From: Streptomyces caelestis
Lineage (GTDB): Bacteria > Actinomycetota > Actinomycetes > Streptomycetales > Streptomycetaceae
Reading direction: 5' to 3'
DNA length: 64,000 nucleotides
Assembly (NCBI RefSeq): GCF_001279005.1
Contig: NZ_LGCN01000085.1
Coordinates: 1 to 64,000 of the forward strand
A program made the translations under genes and the position numbers. Below, in pieces: positions 9,194 through 19,247 of the stretch. The stretch's first letter is position 1; every line of letters starts with the position of its first letter. Below the pieces are notes generated by a model that saw only the letters and a list, made by a program, of their open reading frames with translations, made no database searches and was not told the DNA's origin.

Positions 9194-9865
9194 TCAGCCG
9201 TGTCCGCCGGCCCGTACCAGACCCGTCTCGTAGGCGAGGACGACCACCTGCACCCGGTCCCGCAGGCCCAGCTTGGTCAGGATGCGGCCCACGTGGGTCT
9301 TCACGGTCGCCTCGGAGAGCACCAGCCGGGCCGCGATCTCGCCGTTGGACAGACCCTGCGCGACCAGCACCATGACCTCCCGCTCGCGCTCGGTGAGCCG
9401 TTCCAGCTCCTTGTGCTCGGGCTGCTTGCCCGCGCTGGGCAGCATCGGCGCGAACCGGTCCAGGAGCCGGCGGGTGGTGGACGGGGCGACCACGGCGTCG
9501 CCGCTGTGCACCGCGCGGATCGCGGCGAGCAGCTCGCCCGGCGGCACGTCCTTGAGCATGAAGCCGGACGCGCCCGCCTTGAGCCCGGAGAAGGCGTACT
9601 CGTCGAGGTCGAAGGTGGTGAGGATCAGCACCTTCGGCGGATCGGTGTCCGCGCAGATCCGGCGGGTCGTCTCCACACCGTCGAGTTTGGGCATGCGGAC
9701 GTCCATCAGCACCACGTCGACGGCGGTGGAGCGCAGCACCTCCAGGGCCTCGACCCCGTTGCCCGCCTCCGCCACGACGTCCATGTCCGGCTGGGCGGCG
9801 AGCACCATGCGGAATCCGGTGCGCAGCAGCACCTGGTCGTCGACGAGCATCACGCGGATCGTCAT
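9194..9865 (-). CDS. NarL/FixJ-family response regulator
   Basis: A 223-residue two-component response regulator. The receiver domain (about 1-120) has acidic residues VDD at 8-10, the phosphoacceptor Asp in VLMDVRMPKLDG (residue 55), TTFD and the Lys in FMLKDVPP. The LuxR-type HTH (about 155-215) reads LTEREREVMVLVAQGLSNGEIAARLVLSEATVKTH in family terms. ATG 9865 is preceded by a GGAAG-type site; an ATG five codons upstream is possible. It lies 73 bases downstream of the histidine kinase on the same strand and is its obvious partner. Confidence 0.94.
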   Translation of the reverse strand: MTIRVMLVDDQVLLRTGFRMVLAAQPDMDVVAEAGNGVEALEVLRSTAVDVVLMDVRMPKLDGVETTRRICADTDPPKVLILTTFDLDEYAFSGLKAGASGFMLKDVPPGELLAAIRAVHSGDAVVAPSTTRRLLDRFAPMLPSAGKQPEHKELERLTEREREVMVLVAQGLSNGEIAARLVLSEATVKTHVGRILTKLGLRDRVQVVVLAYETGLVRAGGHG

Positions 9866-9938
9866 CGGGGCTTCTTCCATTCGGTCGTCGGGTCTTCGCA
9901 GGGGGGTGTGACAGGTGTCAGCGGAGCGCGCACGGGCG

Positions 9939-11141
9939 TCAATGCGCGGGTTTGAGCGGCAGCAGCACACTGATGCGGAATCCTCCGCCGGGGCGCGGGC
10001 CCGCGTCCAGGGTGCCGCCGACCATGCCGACCCGCTCGCGCATGCCGATCAGGCCGTGGCCCTGGCCGTCGAACCCGCCCTCCTCGTACAGCTCGTGCGG
10101 GGCGCCCTTGCCGTCGTCCTCCACGAGGAGGCCGAGACCGTCGTCGAAGTACACCAGGCGCACGCTGGCGCCCACGTGGGGTCCGCCGTGCTTGCGGGTG
10201 TTGGTGAGCGCCTCCTGCACGATGCGGTACGCGGTGAGCTCGACGCCGCTGGGCAGCGGGCGCGCAGTGCCCTCGACCTTGAAGTCCACCGGCAGCCCCG
10301 ACCCCCGGCACTGCTCGACGAGGTCCTCGATCTGCCGCACGTCGGGCTGCGGCACGTACTCCCCGGCCTCCTGGTGTTCGCCGGTGCGCAACACGCCCAG
10401 CAGGCGGCGCATCTCGGCGAGGGCCTGACGGCCGGTGGAGGAGATCGTCTCCAGGGCCTTCTTCGCCTGGTCGGGGGCGGCGTCGAGGACGTAGGCGGCG
10501 CCGTCGGCCTGCACCACCATCACCGACACGTTGTGCGCGACGACGTCGTGCAGCTCGCGGGCTATCCGGGCGCGTTCGGCGGCGACCGCGACCTTGGCCT
10601 GCGCCTCGCGCTCCTTCTCCAGCCGGGCGGCCCGCTCCTCCAGCTGCGCGAAGTACGCGCGGCGGGTGCGGATGGAGTCGCCGAGCACCCAGGCGAGGGC
10701 GAAGGGCACGGTCTGGAGGACCATCACGGCGAGGTTGGTCGCCACGCCCACGTCCTCGTTGGGCCAGCGCAGCTGCGCCAGCGGGGCCGCGCACAGGCCG
10801 GCGGTCAGCGCCAGGCGGGAGGCCCAGCGGGCGCCGACCGCCGCGACCGTGTAGACGATCACCAGCAGGGCGAAGTCGGCGGGCAGCGTCGCCACGTCCG
10901 TGATCAGCTGTCCCAGGCCCACGGCGAGGGCGAGGAGCAGCATCCGCTCGGGCATCCGGCGGCGCAGCGCGACGACCAGCGACAGCAGCAGCGCGACCGG
11001 CACGATGAGGGCCGTCCGGTCCGTCCCCTGCGGCTCCTCCACGGCCGCTCCGCTGAACACCGAAATCCCGAACAGGACCACGGCCCAGAAGCCGTCGACC
11101 CACGTCGGGTGTCTGCGGAGGAAGTCGTAGAGGAGCTGCAC
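9939..11141 (-). CDS. NarL-type sensor histidine kinase
   Basis: A 400-residue membrane kinase. The N-terminal third is hydrophobic with several membrane segments (roughly residues 15-165). A short coiled segment (RAARLEKEREAQAKVAVAAE) follows, then the HisKA_3 phosphoacceptor helix ARELHDVVAHNVSVMVVQ with the phosphorylated His, and a C-terminal HATPase domain with YRIVQEALTNTRKH and GHGLIGMRERV. GTG start at 11141. With the response regulator just downstream it forms a complete two-component system. The signal cannot be read from sequence; no large extracellular sensor domain is present, so sensing is likely within or at the membrane. Confidence 0.94.
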   Translation of the reverse strand: MQLLYDFLRRHPTWVDGFWAVVLFGISVFSGAAVEEPQGTDRTALIVPVALLLSLVVALRRRMPERMLLLALAVGLGQLITDVATLPADFALLVIVYTVAAVGARWASRLALTAGLCAAPLAQLRWPNEDVGVATNLAVMVLQTVPFALAWVLGDSIRTRRAYFAQLEERAARLEKEREAQAKVAVAAERARIARELHDVVAHNVSVMVVQADGAAYVLDAAPDQAKKALETISSTGRQALAEMRRLLGVLRTGEHQEAGEYVPQPDVRQIEDLVEQCRGSGLPVDFKVEGTARPLPSGVELTAYRIVQEALTNTRKHGGPHVGASVRLVYFDDGLGLLVEDDGKGAPHELYEEGGFDGQGHGLIGMRERVGMVGGTLDAGPRPGGGFRISVLLPLKPAH

Positions 11142-11291
11142 GTGACCCAGCGTAGGGAAGCGAAATGCGTGCAGGGGTCAACCGGAGGGCCGATCCCCGG
11201 TCGGCACGTGTACTCCGCAAGGTGGAGGCCCGGCACGTCCGTGCGCTTAACCTGGGCCGGTGACGACGGCGAGGGCGGGTGAGCGGAACCG

Positions 11292-12332
11292 GTGACGGCG
11301 CAGGCCGGGGAGGCGGGCCGGCGGGGCTGGCGGGCGGCGGCCCAGGACGCCCTGTACGGTCCCGGCGGCTTCTACCGCGGGCCCGGCGCGGGCCCGGCCG
11401 GGCACTTCCGTACGTCCGTGCACGCCTCCCCGCTGTTCGCGGACGCCGTGGCGCGACTGCTGTGCCGGGTCGACGGCGCCCTGGGGCGGCCGGCGGTGCT
11501 CGACTTCGTGGACATGGCGGCCGGACGGGGCGAACTGGTCACCGGCGTCCTCGCCGCGCTGCCCGCCGACGTGGCGCCGCGCGTCCGTGCGTACGCCGTC
11601 GAGCTCGCCGGCCGGCCGGCCGGGCTGGACCACCGGATCGAGTGGCGGGCCGAGCCCCCGGAGGGGATCACGGGACTGTTCTTCGCCAACGAGTGGCTGG
11701 ACAACGTGCCCGTGGACGTCGCCGAGGTGGACCCGGCGGGCGTACCGCGGCTGGTGCTGGTGGGGGAGGACGGGACGGAGCGGCTCGGGGAGCCGGTCGC
11801 CGGTGCGGAGGCCGCGTGGCTGGCGCGGTGGTGGCCGACGGCGGCCGAGGAGGGACTCCGCGCGGAGATCGGACTGCCCCGGGACCGGGCCTGGGCCTCG
11901 GCCGTCGACACGCTCGCGCGGGGGCTCGCCGTCGCCGTGGACTACGCGCACACGGCGGCCGCGCGGCCGCCGTTCGGGACGCTCACGGCGTTCCGGGAGG
12001 GGCGGGAGACGGCGCCCGTGCCGGACGGGACGTGCGACCTCACCGCGCATGTGGCCCTGGACGCGTGCGCCGCGGCCCGCGCGCTCCCCGGCACGCGCCT
12101 GCTGACCCAGCGGGACGCCCTGCGCGCCCTGGGCGTCAGCGGCGCACGCCCCCCGCTCACGCTGGCCTCCACCGACCCGGCCGGGTACGTGCGCGCCCTC
12201 GCGGGCGCCGGGGAGGCCGTCGAACTCACCGCGCCGGGCGGACTCGGCGACTTCGGCTGGCTGGTGCAGCCGGTGGGGATCGCGGGCGCGGGGGACCTAT
12301 TTGTCGATGTCGCCGACGACGAAGAACATTGA
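11292..12332 (+). CDS. MidA/NDUFAF7-type SAM-dependent methyltransferase
   Basis: The 346-residue protein has the features of the MidA family: [30 protein letters not shown], the SAM-binding stretch [22 protein letters not shown] and the family signature [13 protein letters not shown]. The mitochondrial member NDUFAF7 dimethylates an arginine of the complex I 49-kDa subunit, the homologue of NuoD (established knowledge). This gene is convergent with and overlaps by 36 bases an orphan nuoD-like gene, so that subunit is the natural substrate candidate here (inference). GTG start at 11292 follows GAGCGG. Confidence 0.85.
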   Translation: MTAQAGEAGRRGWRAAAQDALYGPGGFYRGPGAGPAGHFRTSVHASPLFADAVARLLCRVDGALGRPAVLDFVDMAAGRGELVTGVLAALPADVAPRVRAYAVELAGRPAGLDHRIEWRAEPPEGITGLFFANEWLDNVPVDVAEVDPAGVPRLVLVGEDGTERLGEPVAGAEAAWLARWWPTAAEEGLRAEIGLPRDRAWASAVDTLARGLAVAVDYAHTAAARPPFGTLTAFREGRETAPVPDGTCDLTAHVALDACAAARALPGTRLLTQRDALRALGVSGARPPLTLASTDPAGYVRALAGAGEAVELTAPGGLGDFGWLVQPVGIAGAGDLFVDVADDEEH

Positions 12333-13448
12333 CCCGAGGATCGCCACCATGTCCGCGACCAGCGTCCCCGGCAGCAGCTCGGTGAGCGCCTGGATGTTGT
12401 TGTACGACGCCGAGCGCAGCTTCAGCCGGTACGGCGTCTTCTCGCCCTTGCTGACCAGGTAGTAGCCGTTGATGCCGAGCGGGTTCTCGGTCCACGCGTA
12501 CGTGTGTCCCTCGGGCGCCTTGAGCACCTTCGGGAGCCGCTGGTTGACCGGGCCCGGGGGCAGCTCGGCGAGCCGGTCGAGGCAGGCGTCGGCGAGGTCG
12601 AGGGCGTTGTGGGTCTGCTCCAGGAGGCACTCGAAGCGGGCGAGGCAGTCGCCCTCCGCGCGGGTCACCACCTTCAGGACGTCGCCCAGTTCGCCGTAGG
12701 CGAGGTACGGCTCGTCGCGGCGCAGGTCGAAGTCGACGCCGGAACCCCGCGCGATCGGCCCGCTGACGCCGTACGCGTGCACCGCCCGAGGCGACAGCAC
12801 GCCGACGCCGCGCGTGCGGCCGCGGAAGATCTCGTTGCCGAGCACCAGGTCGTCGAAGCGGTCCATGCGGGAGCGCACGTCGGCGACGGCGTCGCGCGCG
12901 CGTGCGGTCCATCCCGCCGGGAGGTCCTCCTTGAGGCCGCCCACGCGGTTGAACATGTAGTGCATGCGCCCGCCGGAGACCTCCTCCATGACGTGCTGGA
13001 GCTCCTCGCGCTCCCGGAAGGCGTAGAAGATCGGGGTGATGCCGCCCAGTTCCAGCGGATAGGAGCCGAGGAACATCAGGTGGTTGAGCACCCGGTTCAG
13101 CTCGGCGAGCAGCGTGCGCAGCCACACCGCGCGCTCGGGGACCTCCATCCCGAGCATCCGCTCCACGGCGAGGACCACGCCCAGCTCGTTGGAGAACGCC
13201 GACAGCCAGTCGTGGCGGTTGGCCAGCATGATGATCTGGCGGTAGTCCCGGGCCTCGAACAGCTTCTCCGCGCCCCGGTGCATGTAACCGATCACCGGCT
13301 CCGCGCGGACGATGCGCTCGCCGTCCAGGACGAGCTTCAGCCGCAGCACGCCGTGCGTGGACGGGTGCTGGGGCCCGATGTTGAGCACCATGTCGGTGCT
13401 CTCCGCCGCGCCGCCGATACCGACCATGGTCTCCGTCGTGGGACTCAT
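12297..13448 (-). CDS. nuoD2: NADH-quinone oxidoreductase subunit D paralogue (NuoD2)
   Basis: The 383-residue protein is homologous to the 49-kDa/NuoD subunit of complex [59 protein letters not shown] and the C-terminal [13 protein letters not shown] are all typical. It is shorter than a main-operon NuoD (about 430-440 residues), and no other nuo genes are near. It is therefore an orphan paralogue, as known in Streptomyces as nuoD2. The ATG at 13448 is the only good start; upstream codons belong to the opposite-strand PH-domain genes. It converges on the MidA-like methyltransferase. Confidence 0.93.
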   Translation of the reverse strand: MSPTTETMVGIGGAAESTDMVLNIGPQHPSTHGVLRLKLVLDGERIVRAEPVIGYMHRGAEKLFEARDYRQIIMLANRHDWLSAFSNELGVVLAVERMLGMEVPERAVWLRTLLAELNRVLNHLMFLGSYPLELGGITPIFYAFREREELQHVMEEVSGGRMHYMFNRVGGLKEDLPAGWTARARDAVADVRSRMDRFDDLVLGNEIFRGRTRGVGVLSPRAVHAYGVSGPIARGSGVDFDLRRDEPYLAYGELGDVLKVVTRAEGDCLARFECLLEQTHNALDLADACLDRLAELPPGPVNQRLPKVLKAPEGHTYAWTENPLGINGYYLVSKGEKTPYRLKLRSASYNNIQALTELLPGTLVADMVAILGSMFFVVGDIDK

Positions 13449-13479
13449 GGACACAGTCTCCCCTACGTACGCTGGGGCC

Positions 13480-14010
13480 ATGGAGACGGGGAGCCCGCAC
13501 GACACGGGGACAGCGGCAACGGGCGGGCCGGCGGCCCCGGGCGGCGAGGAGCCGGGGTGGATCGCGCTGCCCCCGGGGCTGCTGAGGATGCGGCGGCTGC
13601 TGCTGGTGGTGTGGCTGGGGCTGCTGACCCTGGCCACCGCGCTGGTACCGGGGCTGCTGGCCGGGCCCGGCTGGGCCGCCTTCGCGCTGCTGCCGCTGGC
13701 CCTGCTGGTCTGGGGCTGGGTGATGCTGGAGCGGAACTGGCGCTCCTGGCGGTACGCGGAGCGCGCCGACGACCTGCTGATCAGCCGGGGCGTGCTGTGG
13801 CGCGAGGAGACGGTCGTGCCGTACGGGCGGATGCAGCTGGTCGAGGTCACCTCCGGTCCGGTGGAACGGCACTTCGGGCTGGCCAGCGTGCAGCTGCACA
13901 CGGCGGCGGCGGCGACCGACGCCACCGTCCCCGGCCTCGATCCGGCCGAGGCGGAGCGGCTGCGCGACCGGCTCACCGAGCTCGGCGAGGCCCGATCGGC
14001 GGGGCTGTGA
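13480..14010 (+). CDS. Bacterial PH-domain membrane protein (YdbS-like)
   Basis: A 176-residue protein with two adjacent membrane segments (about residues 37-82: [17 protein letters not shown] and [16 protein letters not shown]), followed by one bPH_2 domain: [46 protein letters not shown]. It resembles Bacillus YdbS, which pairs with YdbT. The downstream partner overlaps by four bases (GTGA), so both are surely co-translated. The function of this pair in actinobacteria is not established. ATG at 13480 begins 31 bases from the divergent nuoD2 start, so the two genes share a very short promoter region. Confidence 0.88.
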   Translation: METGSPHDTGTAATGGPAAPGGEEPGWIALPPGLLRMRRLLLVVWLGLLTLATALVPGLLAGPGWAAFALLPLALLVWGWVMLERNWRSWRYAERADDLLISRGVLWREETVVPYGRMQLVEVTSGPVERHFGLASVQLHTAAAATDATVPGLDPAEAERLRDRLTELGEARSAGL

Positions 14011-15341
14011 CGGCCCCCGGCGTCCACGAGGACGTGCGCGACCGGCCGCCCGTGACCGAGAGGCGGCTGCACCCGGTCACACCGCTCAGGCGGGCGTGGG
14101 CCCCCGTCGCGGTGCTGATCGGATGGGCGCTGCACGACCCCGACCAGGCGCAGCGCCAGCTGACCCGGCTGACCACGACGAGCCTGCTGATCGGCCTCGC
14201 CGTACTCCTTCCGGCCGCCGCCCTCTACGGCTTTCTGACCTGGTGGTTCACCCACTTCGCGGTGACCGCGAGCGAGCTGCGCATCCGGACCGGGCTGCTG
14301 TTCCGGCGCACCGCGCACATCCGCCTTGAACGGATCCAGGCCATCGACGTCACCCAGCCGCTGCTCGCGCGGGTGGCGGGCGTGGCGAAGCTCAGACTCG
14401 ACGTCATAGGCACCGACAAGAAGGACGAACTCGCCTTCCTGGGCGCCGGTGAGGCGCGCGCCCTGCGCGCGGAACTCCTCGCGCGGGCGGCGGGCTTCGC
14501 GCCGGAGACCGCGCACGAGGTGGGCGAGGCGCCGTCCCGGGAGATGCTGCGGGTGCCGCCGGGCGTCCTCGCCGTCTCCCTGCTGCTGACCGGGGCGACC
14601 TGGGGCTGGCTCCTCGGCGCCGCCGTCATGGTGCCGCTGCTGTGGACGGCCACCCACAGCCTGTGGACGGTGCTCGCCGCGGCCGTGCCGCTGTTCGGCG
14701 CCGCGGGCGCGAGCAGTGTGGGCCGGTTCGTCGCCGAGTACGACTGGACGCTGGGCGAGTCGCCCGACGGGCTGCGCATCGACCACGGGCTGCTGGACCG
14801 GGCGCACGAGACGGTGCCGCCGGGGCGCGTGCAGACGGTACGGCTGATCGAGCCGCTGCTGTGGCGGCGACGGGGCTGGGTGCGGGTGGAACTGGACGTG
14901 GCGGGTTCGTCCAACTCCCTGCTGCTGCCGGTCGCCCCGCGCGAACTCGCCGAGTCGGTCGTCGCGCGGGTGCTGCCCGGGGTGAGCGTGCCCCCGCGCG
15001 AGGCGCTCGTCCCGCCGCCGCGCCGCGCGCGGTGGTGCGTTCCGGTGTGGTGGCGCGGCTACGGACTCGCCGTCACCGACGCGGTGTTCGCCGCCCGCCA
15101 CGGACTGCTGCGCCGCAGCCTGTCCCTGGTGCCGCACGCCAAGGTGCAGAGCGTGCGGCTGGTCCAGGGACCCTGGCAGCGGGCCCGGGGGGTCGCGGAC
15201 GTCCACGTGGACACCGGCGCGAACAAGTCGGTGACGGCCCGCCTCCGGGACGCCGGCGAGGCGGCGGCCCTCCTGCGCTCCCAGGCGGAACGCTCCCGCA
15301 CCGGCCGCAGGGACGCCCGCCCGGACCGCTGGATGACCTGA
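14007..15341 (+). CDS. Bacterial PH-domain membrane protein with three bPH_2 repeats (YdbT-like)
   Basis: The 444-residue protein has paired membrane segments near residues 58-85 and 190-235. It contains three bPH_2 units: [76 protein letters not shown], and a C-terminal one with [26 protein letters not shown] (segments paraphrased from the family pattern). This is the YdbT architecture and it is translationally coupled to the YdbS-like gene. GTG start at 14007 overlaps the previous stop. Confidence 0.88.
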   Translation: MTAPGVHEDVRDRPPVTERRLHPVTPLRRAWAPVAVLIGWALHDPDQAQRQLTRLTTTSLLIGLAVLLPAAALYGFLTWWFTHFAVTASELRIRTGLLFRRTAHIRLERIQAIDVTQPLLARVAGVAKLRLDVIGTDKKDELAFLGAGEARALRAELLARAAGFAPETAHEVGEAPSREMLRVPPGVLAVSLLLTGATWGWLLGAAVMVPLLWTATHSLWTVLAAAVPLFGAAGASSVGRFVAEYDWTLGESPDGLRIDHGLLDRAHETVPPGRVQTVRLIEPLLWRRRGWVRVELDVAGSSNSLLLPVAPRELAESVVARVLPGVSVPPREALVPPPRRARWCVPVWWRGYGLAVTDAVFAARHGLLRRSLSLVPHAKVQSVRLVQGPWQRARGVADVHVDTGANKSVTARLRDAGEAAALLRSQAERSRTGRRDARPDRWMT

Positions 15342-15392
15342 ACCCCGCAGGCGGCGGAGCGCCTGCCGGGACCACCGGGCCGACGCCACACG

Positions 15393-15599
15393 GACTCCAC
15401 GAGCCACCCCACCGGCCTCCGAAGCGGCACACGGGCCTTCGAGAACCCCAGCGGAACCACCCGGGACGCGACAGGCGCACGGAAGCACGGGAACGCCCGC
15501 CACAGCCACCGGGACGACGGCACCACAAGGCTCCACGAACCACCCCGCCGACCTCCAAGGCAGCACACGGGCCTCAAGAACCCCGGCGGGACCACCCGG
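15393..15599. repeat. Two degenerate direct repeats of about 70 bp
   Basis: The stretch 15393-15465 (starting GGACTCCACGAGCCACCCC) is repeated with about 85% identity at 15529-15599 (starting GGCTCCACGAACCACCCC). The period is about 136 bases, and the part between also shares CCGGGACCACCGG-like pieces. It follows the YdbT-like stop. No gene of this stretch was recognised; the open frames crossing it show no family. Rest of the 15342-15821 gap: GC-rich filler and the hairpin at 15772-15808. Confidence 0.6.
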
Positions 15600-15771
15600 C
15601 AGGAGGGTGAGCGCGTCTGGCAGGGCCGGGACGGACGGTGTCGACGGGTGAGCGGGGCCGTCGGGGCGCGGCGCGCAGCGGGCGGGGAAGGTCGCGCACC
15701 CGGCCCCGGGAGCCCGTCCCGGTCGGCCGTCGGACGGCACCGCCCGTGCGCGCGGGCGGGCGGGCGGGACG

Positions 15772-15808
15772 CCGACGGGCCCCGCGCGGTGTGCGCGGGG
15801 CCCGTCGG
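15772..15808. terminator. Bidirectional hairpin terminator with 16-bp perfect stem
   Basis: Arms CCGACGGGCCCCGCGC (15772-15787) and its exact complement (15793-15808) enclose the 5-base loop GGTGT. It sits 13 bases beyond the stop of the minus-strand coiled-coil gene and can also end plus-strand transcripts from the PH-domain pair. There is no T-run, as is common for Streptomyces terminators. Confidence 0.75.
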
Positions 15809-15821
15809 AGCGGTCGGTGGT

Positions 15822-17105
15822 TCAGGAGGCCGCGCTGCGCAGGCCCTCGACGTCGATGTGTTCCGTCTCGTCGTGTGCCGTCAGGTCGATGACCTGGCCG
15901 ACGCCGCGCGCCTCCTCGTCGGCGGGCTTGAACCGCGCCTCGGCCTCCGCCTTGTGCAGCGCGAGCGCCTCCTGGCCGACGACGTCGGCGAGGTCCTCGT
16001 TCTGCACGGCGTCCAGGGCGGCGCCGTCCGTCTCCTGCTTCGTCCCGAAGAAGTCGAAGCCGCCGTCGGACACCGGCCGCCGTACCGGTGCGGTCGGCGG
16101 TACGACCGCCACCGCCGTCGGCACGGTGAAGTGACCGGAGGGCTGCCGCGCGGACCGGTCCGCAGGAGTGGCCGGCGCGGAGGAGGCGGTCGTACGCCCG
16201 TGCTCGTCGGCCGCCTCGGTCCGCCCCTCGGCCTCGTCCTCCCGCGCCTGCTCCCGCTCGGTCCGCTTCGTGGGCTCGGGGCCGTCGTCCTCGGGGCCCT
16301 CGGGGGCGCCGTCGCCCTTCGGGGAACCGTCGTCCTCCGGCGTGTCACCGGTCCGGGCGTCGTCACCGGCCGGGCCGGTCGCCTCGTCGGCCCGTACGTC
16401 CGTGTCCGCGCCGTCCTCCGCGGCCTCGGCGGCCTCGGCGGCCTCCGCGAGCCGCGCCAGCGCCGCGTCGGCGCGCAGGAACAGCTTCGACCCCTCCGGC
16501 GAGAAGACGGCGGGAGCCGCCGGCGCCTCCTCGGCGACGGTCCCGTCCTGCTCCACCGTCTCGGACGCCGCCTCGGACACCGCCTCCGCGGGCGCCTCCG
16601 CGTCGTCGGCCGCCGCGGAGAGTCCCGCCGGCAGCGCGCGGGCCGGAACCGCGGCCTCTATCTCGAGCACCCGGCGTTCTTCCAGGACGCTCGCCCGGTC
16701 GACCTCGGAGGCGGCGTACCGCCGCAGCAGGGCCGCGTGCTCGTTGCGCAGCCCGGCGAGTTCCGCGCGCTTGGCGCGCAACCGCTGCTCCAGTTTCGTC
16801 CGCAGCTCACGCGACTCCTCGAGGTCGGACTCCAGTTCGGCGACCCGCTCCTCGAAACGCCATTCGTCGCCCGCACGCGCGCGCGTGAGTTCGGCGACGC
16901 GCTTGCCCGCCTGGATGTCCCAGTGCCGCATGACGACGGCACCGCCGATCGCCGTGACCGCGGCGACCGCGGCCAGGACGCGCAGCACCATCGGTTGCGT
17001 GAACACCCAGGGCCCCAGGGCGCAGACGACGGACACGCCTGCGATCGCCGACGGGGGCAGCATCCTGTGCAGGGGCGGGGAATGACGGTGACGTCCACGT
17101 GGCAT
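15822..17105 (-). CDS. Membrane-anchored coiled-coil protein of unknown function
   Basis: A 427-residue protein. A basic start (MPRGRHRHSPP) is followed by two hydrophobic segments (about 15-55), then a coiled coil of roughly 70 residues rich in E/R/L (RVAELESDLEESRELRTKLEQRL). A long acidic Ala/Glu/Asp/Pro-rich low-complexity region (about 165-330) and a C-terminal conserved-looking segment with FDFFGTKQ and VIDLTAHDETEHIDVEGLRSAAS follow. The layout suggests a membrane-tethered scaffold, with the charged part probably cytoplasmic. No catalytic motif is seen and I do not recognise a named family. ATG at 17105 is used; an upstream ATG adds only Arg-rich residues. It is divergent from folP. 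Confidence 0.8.
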   Translation of the reverse strand: MPRGRHRHSPPLHRMLPPSAIAGVSVVCALGPWVFTQPMVLRVLAAVAAVTAIGGAVVMRHWDIQAGKRVAELTRARAGDEWRFEERVAELESDLEESRELRTKLEQRLRAKRAELAGLRNEHAALLRRYAASEVDRASVLEERRVLEIEAAVPARALPAGLSAAADDAEAPAEAVSEAASETVEQDGTVAEEAPAAPAVFSPEGSKLFLRADAALARLAEAAEAAEAAEDGADTDVRADEATGPAGDDARTGDTPEDDGSPKGDGAPEGPEDDGPEPTKRTEREQAREDEAEGRTEAADEHGRTTASSAPATPADRSARQPSGHFTVPTAVAVVPPTAPVRRPVSDGGFDFFGTKQETDGAALDAVQNEDLADVVGQEALALHKAEAEARFKPADEEARGVGQVIDLTAHDETEHIDVEGLRSAAS

Positions 17106-17571
17106 GGCCAGAAACTTACCGCGCGTAGGCGAATGTTGGCGCCCCGCCCCGTAAAAACAAAGCCGTACCGAGGCTTTCACAGGACATCAGGGAACGCATG
17201 TCACACGTGAATAGACGTATGACCCCATTATCAAGATCGTTTATTGCCCCGCAGAACCGCCCGCCGAACTCCGCCCGGCGAACTCCCGTTGCTCTCGGCC
17301 GCTTTGCCGCGCGCGGTGAACACCTCCTCCAGGCCGCCACCCCCGAAAGGGCGCGAACGTCACCCGGCGCCCGGATCGGCGCCGAGGCGAGGATCCCGCG
17401 CGGAAGCACGGGCGCCATGCCGGCCGGGGCAGGGGAGAAAGCGCCTCGCCGCTCCCCCGCCGGCCGGTCGCCGGCCCCGGACGGAACGCGGCCGCGCCCC
17501 GGAGCACGGTCCCCAGGGCCCCGCCCGGCCCGAGGCGCACCCCGTCCTCTTGCTGGGCCTACGCTGAAGAT
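17106..17571. other. Divergent promoter region between coiled-coil gene and folP
   Basis: A 466-base gap without a convincing gene. The part near 17150-17250 is noticeably richer in A and T than its surroundings and includes a TCACACGTGA palindrome around 17201-17210, as expected for a promoter region serving the minus-strand gene. The folP-proximal half is GC-rich. No clear -10/-35 pair could be assigned. Confidence 0.4.
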
Positions 17572-18486
17572 ATGAGCAACCACAGCGGACGCCGCCAGGT
17601 CGCGGGCCTTCCTCCCTGGGACCGCTGCGCGGTCATGGGAGTCGTGAACGTCACCCCCGACTCCTTCTCCGACGGCGGCCGCTGGTTCGACACGACGACC
17701 GCGGTCAAGCACGGCCTCGACCTGGTCGCCCAGGGCGCCGACCTGGTCGACGTCGGCGGCGAGTCCACCCGGCCCGGCGCCACCCGCGTCGACGAGGCCG
17801 AGGAGCTCAAGCGCGTCATCCCCGTGGTCCGCGGCCTCGCCGCCGAGGGCGTCACCCTCTCCGTCGACACCATGCGCGCCTCCGTCGCCGAACAGGCCCT
17901 CGCGGCCGGCGCCGCCCTGGTCAACGACGTCAGCGGCGGACTCGCCGACCCCGCCATGATCCCCGTCGTCGCCGCCGCCGGCGCCCCCTTCGTCGTCATG
18001 CACTGGCGCGGCTTCCTGGAGGGCGGCAGCATCGAGGGCGTGTACACCGACGTGGTCACGGAGGTCGCGGAGGAACTCCACGCGCGCGTGGAGGCCGTCC
18101 TGGAGGGCGGAGTCGCCGCCGACCGCGTGATCGTCGACCCCGGCCTCGGCTTCTCCAAGGGCGCCGACCACGACCTGGCCCTCCTCGCCCGCCTCGACCG
18201 CGTCCTGGCCCTCGGCCACCCGGTCCTCGTCGCCGCCTCCCGCAAGCGGTTCCTCGGCCGCGTCCTGGCCGGCCCGGACGGCGCTCCCCCGCCCGCGCGG
18301 GAACGCGACGCGGCCACCGCCGCCGTCTCCGCCCTCGCCGCACAGGCCGGCGCCTGGGCGGTCCGCGTGCACGAGGTACGCGCCACCGCGGACGCCGTAC
18401 GGGTCACGCGCGCCATCGCGCAGGCGCGCACGACGGACCCCACACCCCCCGAATCAGGCGCGCACGGCGCAGAAGGAGCCCGGTGA
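17572..18486 (+). CDS. folP: Dihydropteroate synthase
   Basis: FolP condenses 6-hydroxymethyl-dihydropterin diphosphate with p-aminobenzoate; it is the sulfonamide target. The 304-residue protein has MGVVNVTPDSFSDGG (about residue 22), the second signature region DLVDVGGESTRPGA, VSVDT-equivalent LSVDTMRASV, NDVSGG, VDPGLGFSK and the C-terminal SRKRFLG. ATG at 17572. It begins a plus-strand folate gene series; its stop overlaps the start of the NTF2-like gene (GTGA). Confidence 0.96.
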   Translation: MSNHSGRRQVAGLPPWDRCAVMGVVNVTPDSFSDGGRWFDTTTAVKHGLDLVAQGADLVDVGGESTRPGATRVDEAEELKRVIPVVRGLAAEGVTLSVDTMRASVAEQALAAGAALVNDVSGGLADPAMIPVVAAAGAPFVVMHWRGFLEGGSIEGVYTDVVTEVAEELHARVEAVLEGGVAADRVIVDPGLGFSKGADHDLALLARLDRVLALGHPVLVAASRKRFLGRVLAGPDGAPPPARERDAATAAVSALAAQAGAWAVRVHEVRATADAVRVTRAIAQARTTDPTPPESGAHGAEGAR

Positions 18487-18986
18487 GCGCACCCCACACC
18501 GATGTCGAGCACGTCGAGGCCGCCAACACCGCCTTCTACGAGGCACTCGAAAGGGGCGACTTCGAAGAGGTCTCCTCGCTCTGGCTGACCCCCGGCGACC
18601 TCGGCGTCGACGAGTCGTACCACGACCCCGCGGACACCGGCGTGGTCTCCTGCGTGCACCCCGGCTGGCCCGTGCTCACCGGACGCGGCGAGGTCCTCAG
18701 GTCCTACGCCCTGATCATGGCGAACACCGACTACATCCAGTTCTTCCTCACCGACACCCACGTCTCCGTCACCGGCGACACCGCCGTGGTGACCTGCACC
18801 GAGAACATCCTCAGCGGCGGCCCCGCCCCCGAGGCCGGCGAGGAGCTCGGCCCCCTGGTCGGCCAGCTCGTCGTCGCCACCAACGTGTTCCGGCGCACCC
18901 GGTCCGGCTGGAAGCTCTGGTCCCACCACGCCTCCCCGGTCCTCGCCGAGGAAGAGGACGGCGAGGACGACGACACCCCGGCCTGA
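18483..18986 (+). CDS. NTF2-like (SnoaL-fold) protein
   Basis: A 167-residue protein with the nuclear-transport-factor-2 / SnoaL_3-like fold: NTAFYEALERGDFEEVSSLW, CVHPGWPVLTGRGEVLRSYALIM, VTGDTAVVTCTENIL and TNVFRRTRSGWKLWSHHASPV. Such proteins form cone-shaped pockets and can be enzymes or binding proteins; no catalytic function can be assigned. The four-base overlap with folP and position before folB make co-expression with folate synthesis certain, but a role in the pathway is inference only. An acidic tail (EEEDGEDDDTPA) ends the protein. Confidence 0.88.
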   Translation: MSAPHTDVEHVEAANTAFYEALERGDFEEVSSLWLTPGDLGVDESYHDPADTGVVSCVHPGWPVLTGRGEVLRSYALIMANTDYIQFFLTDTHVSVTGDTAVVTCTENILSGGPAPEAGEELGPLVGQLVVATNVFRRTRSGWKLWSHHASPVLAEEEDGEDDDTPA

Positions 18987-19247
18987 GCGGGTAGGCGGAC
19001 CCCGACGCCCGTCGCCCCCTCACCGGAAGCGGCCGGCGGCACGACGGGACGGGCAGGGGCCGCCACCGCACCGTGAACCCCCGGCCTCCCCGGGGGAAAC
19101 GGACGGTGACGACCCCGGACACCGGCCCGTGTCCGCACCCCCGGGCCGTCGGCGCCGTCGGCGGCCGCGGGTAGATTCGGGTGCAGGCCGGTGTGCCGCC
19201 CGCACGGGCACCGACCGGCCGGACCGACGACTGCAGGAGTGATTCGC

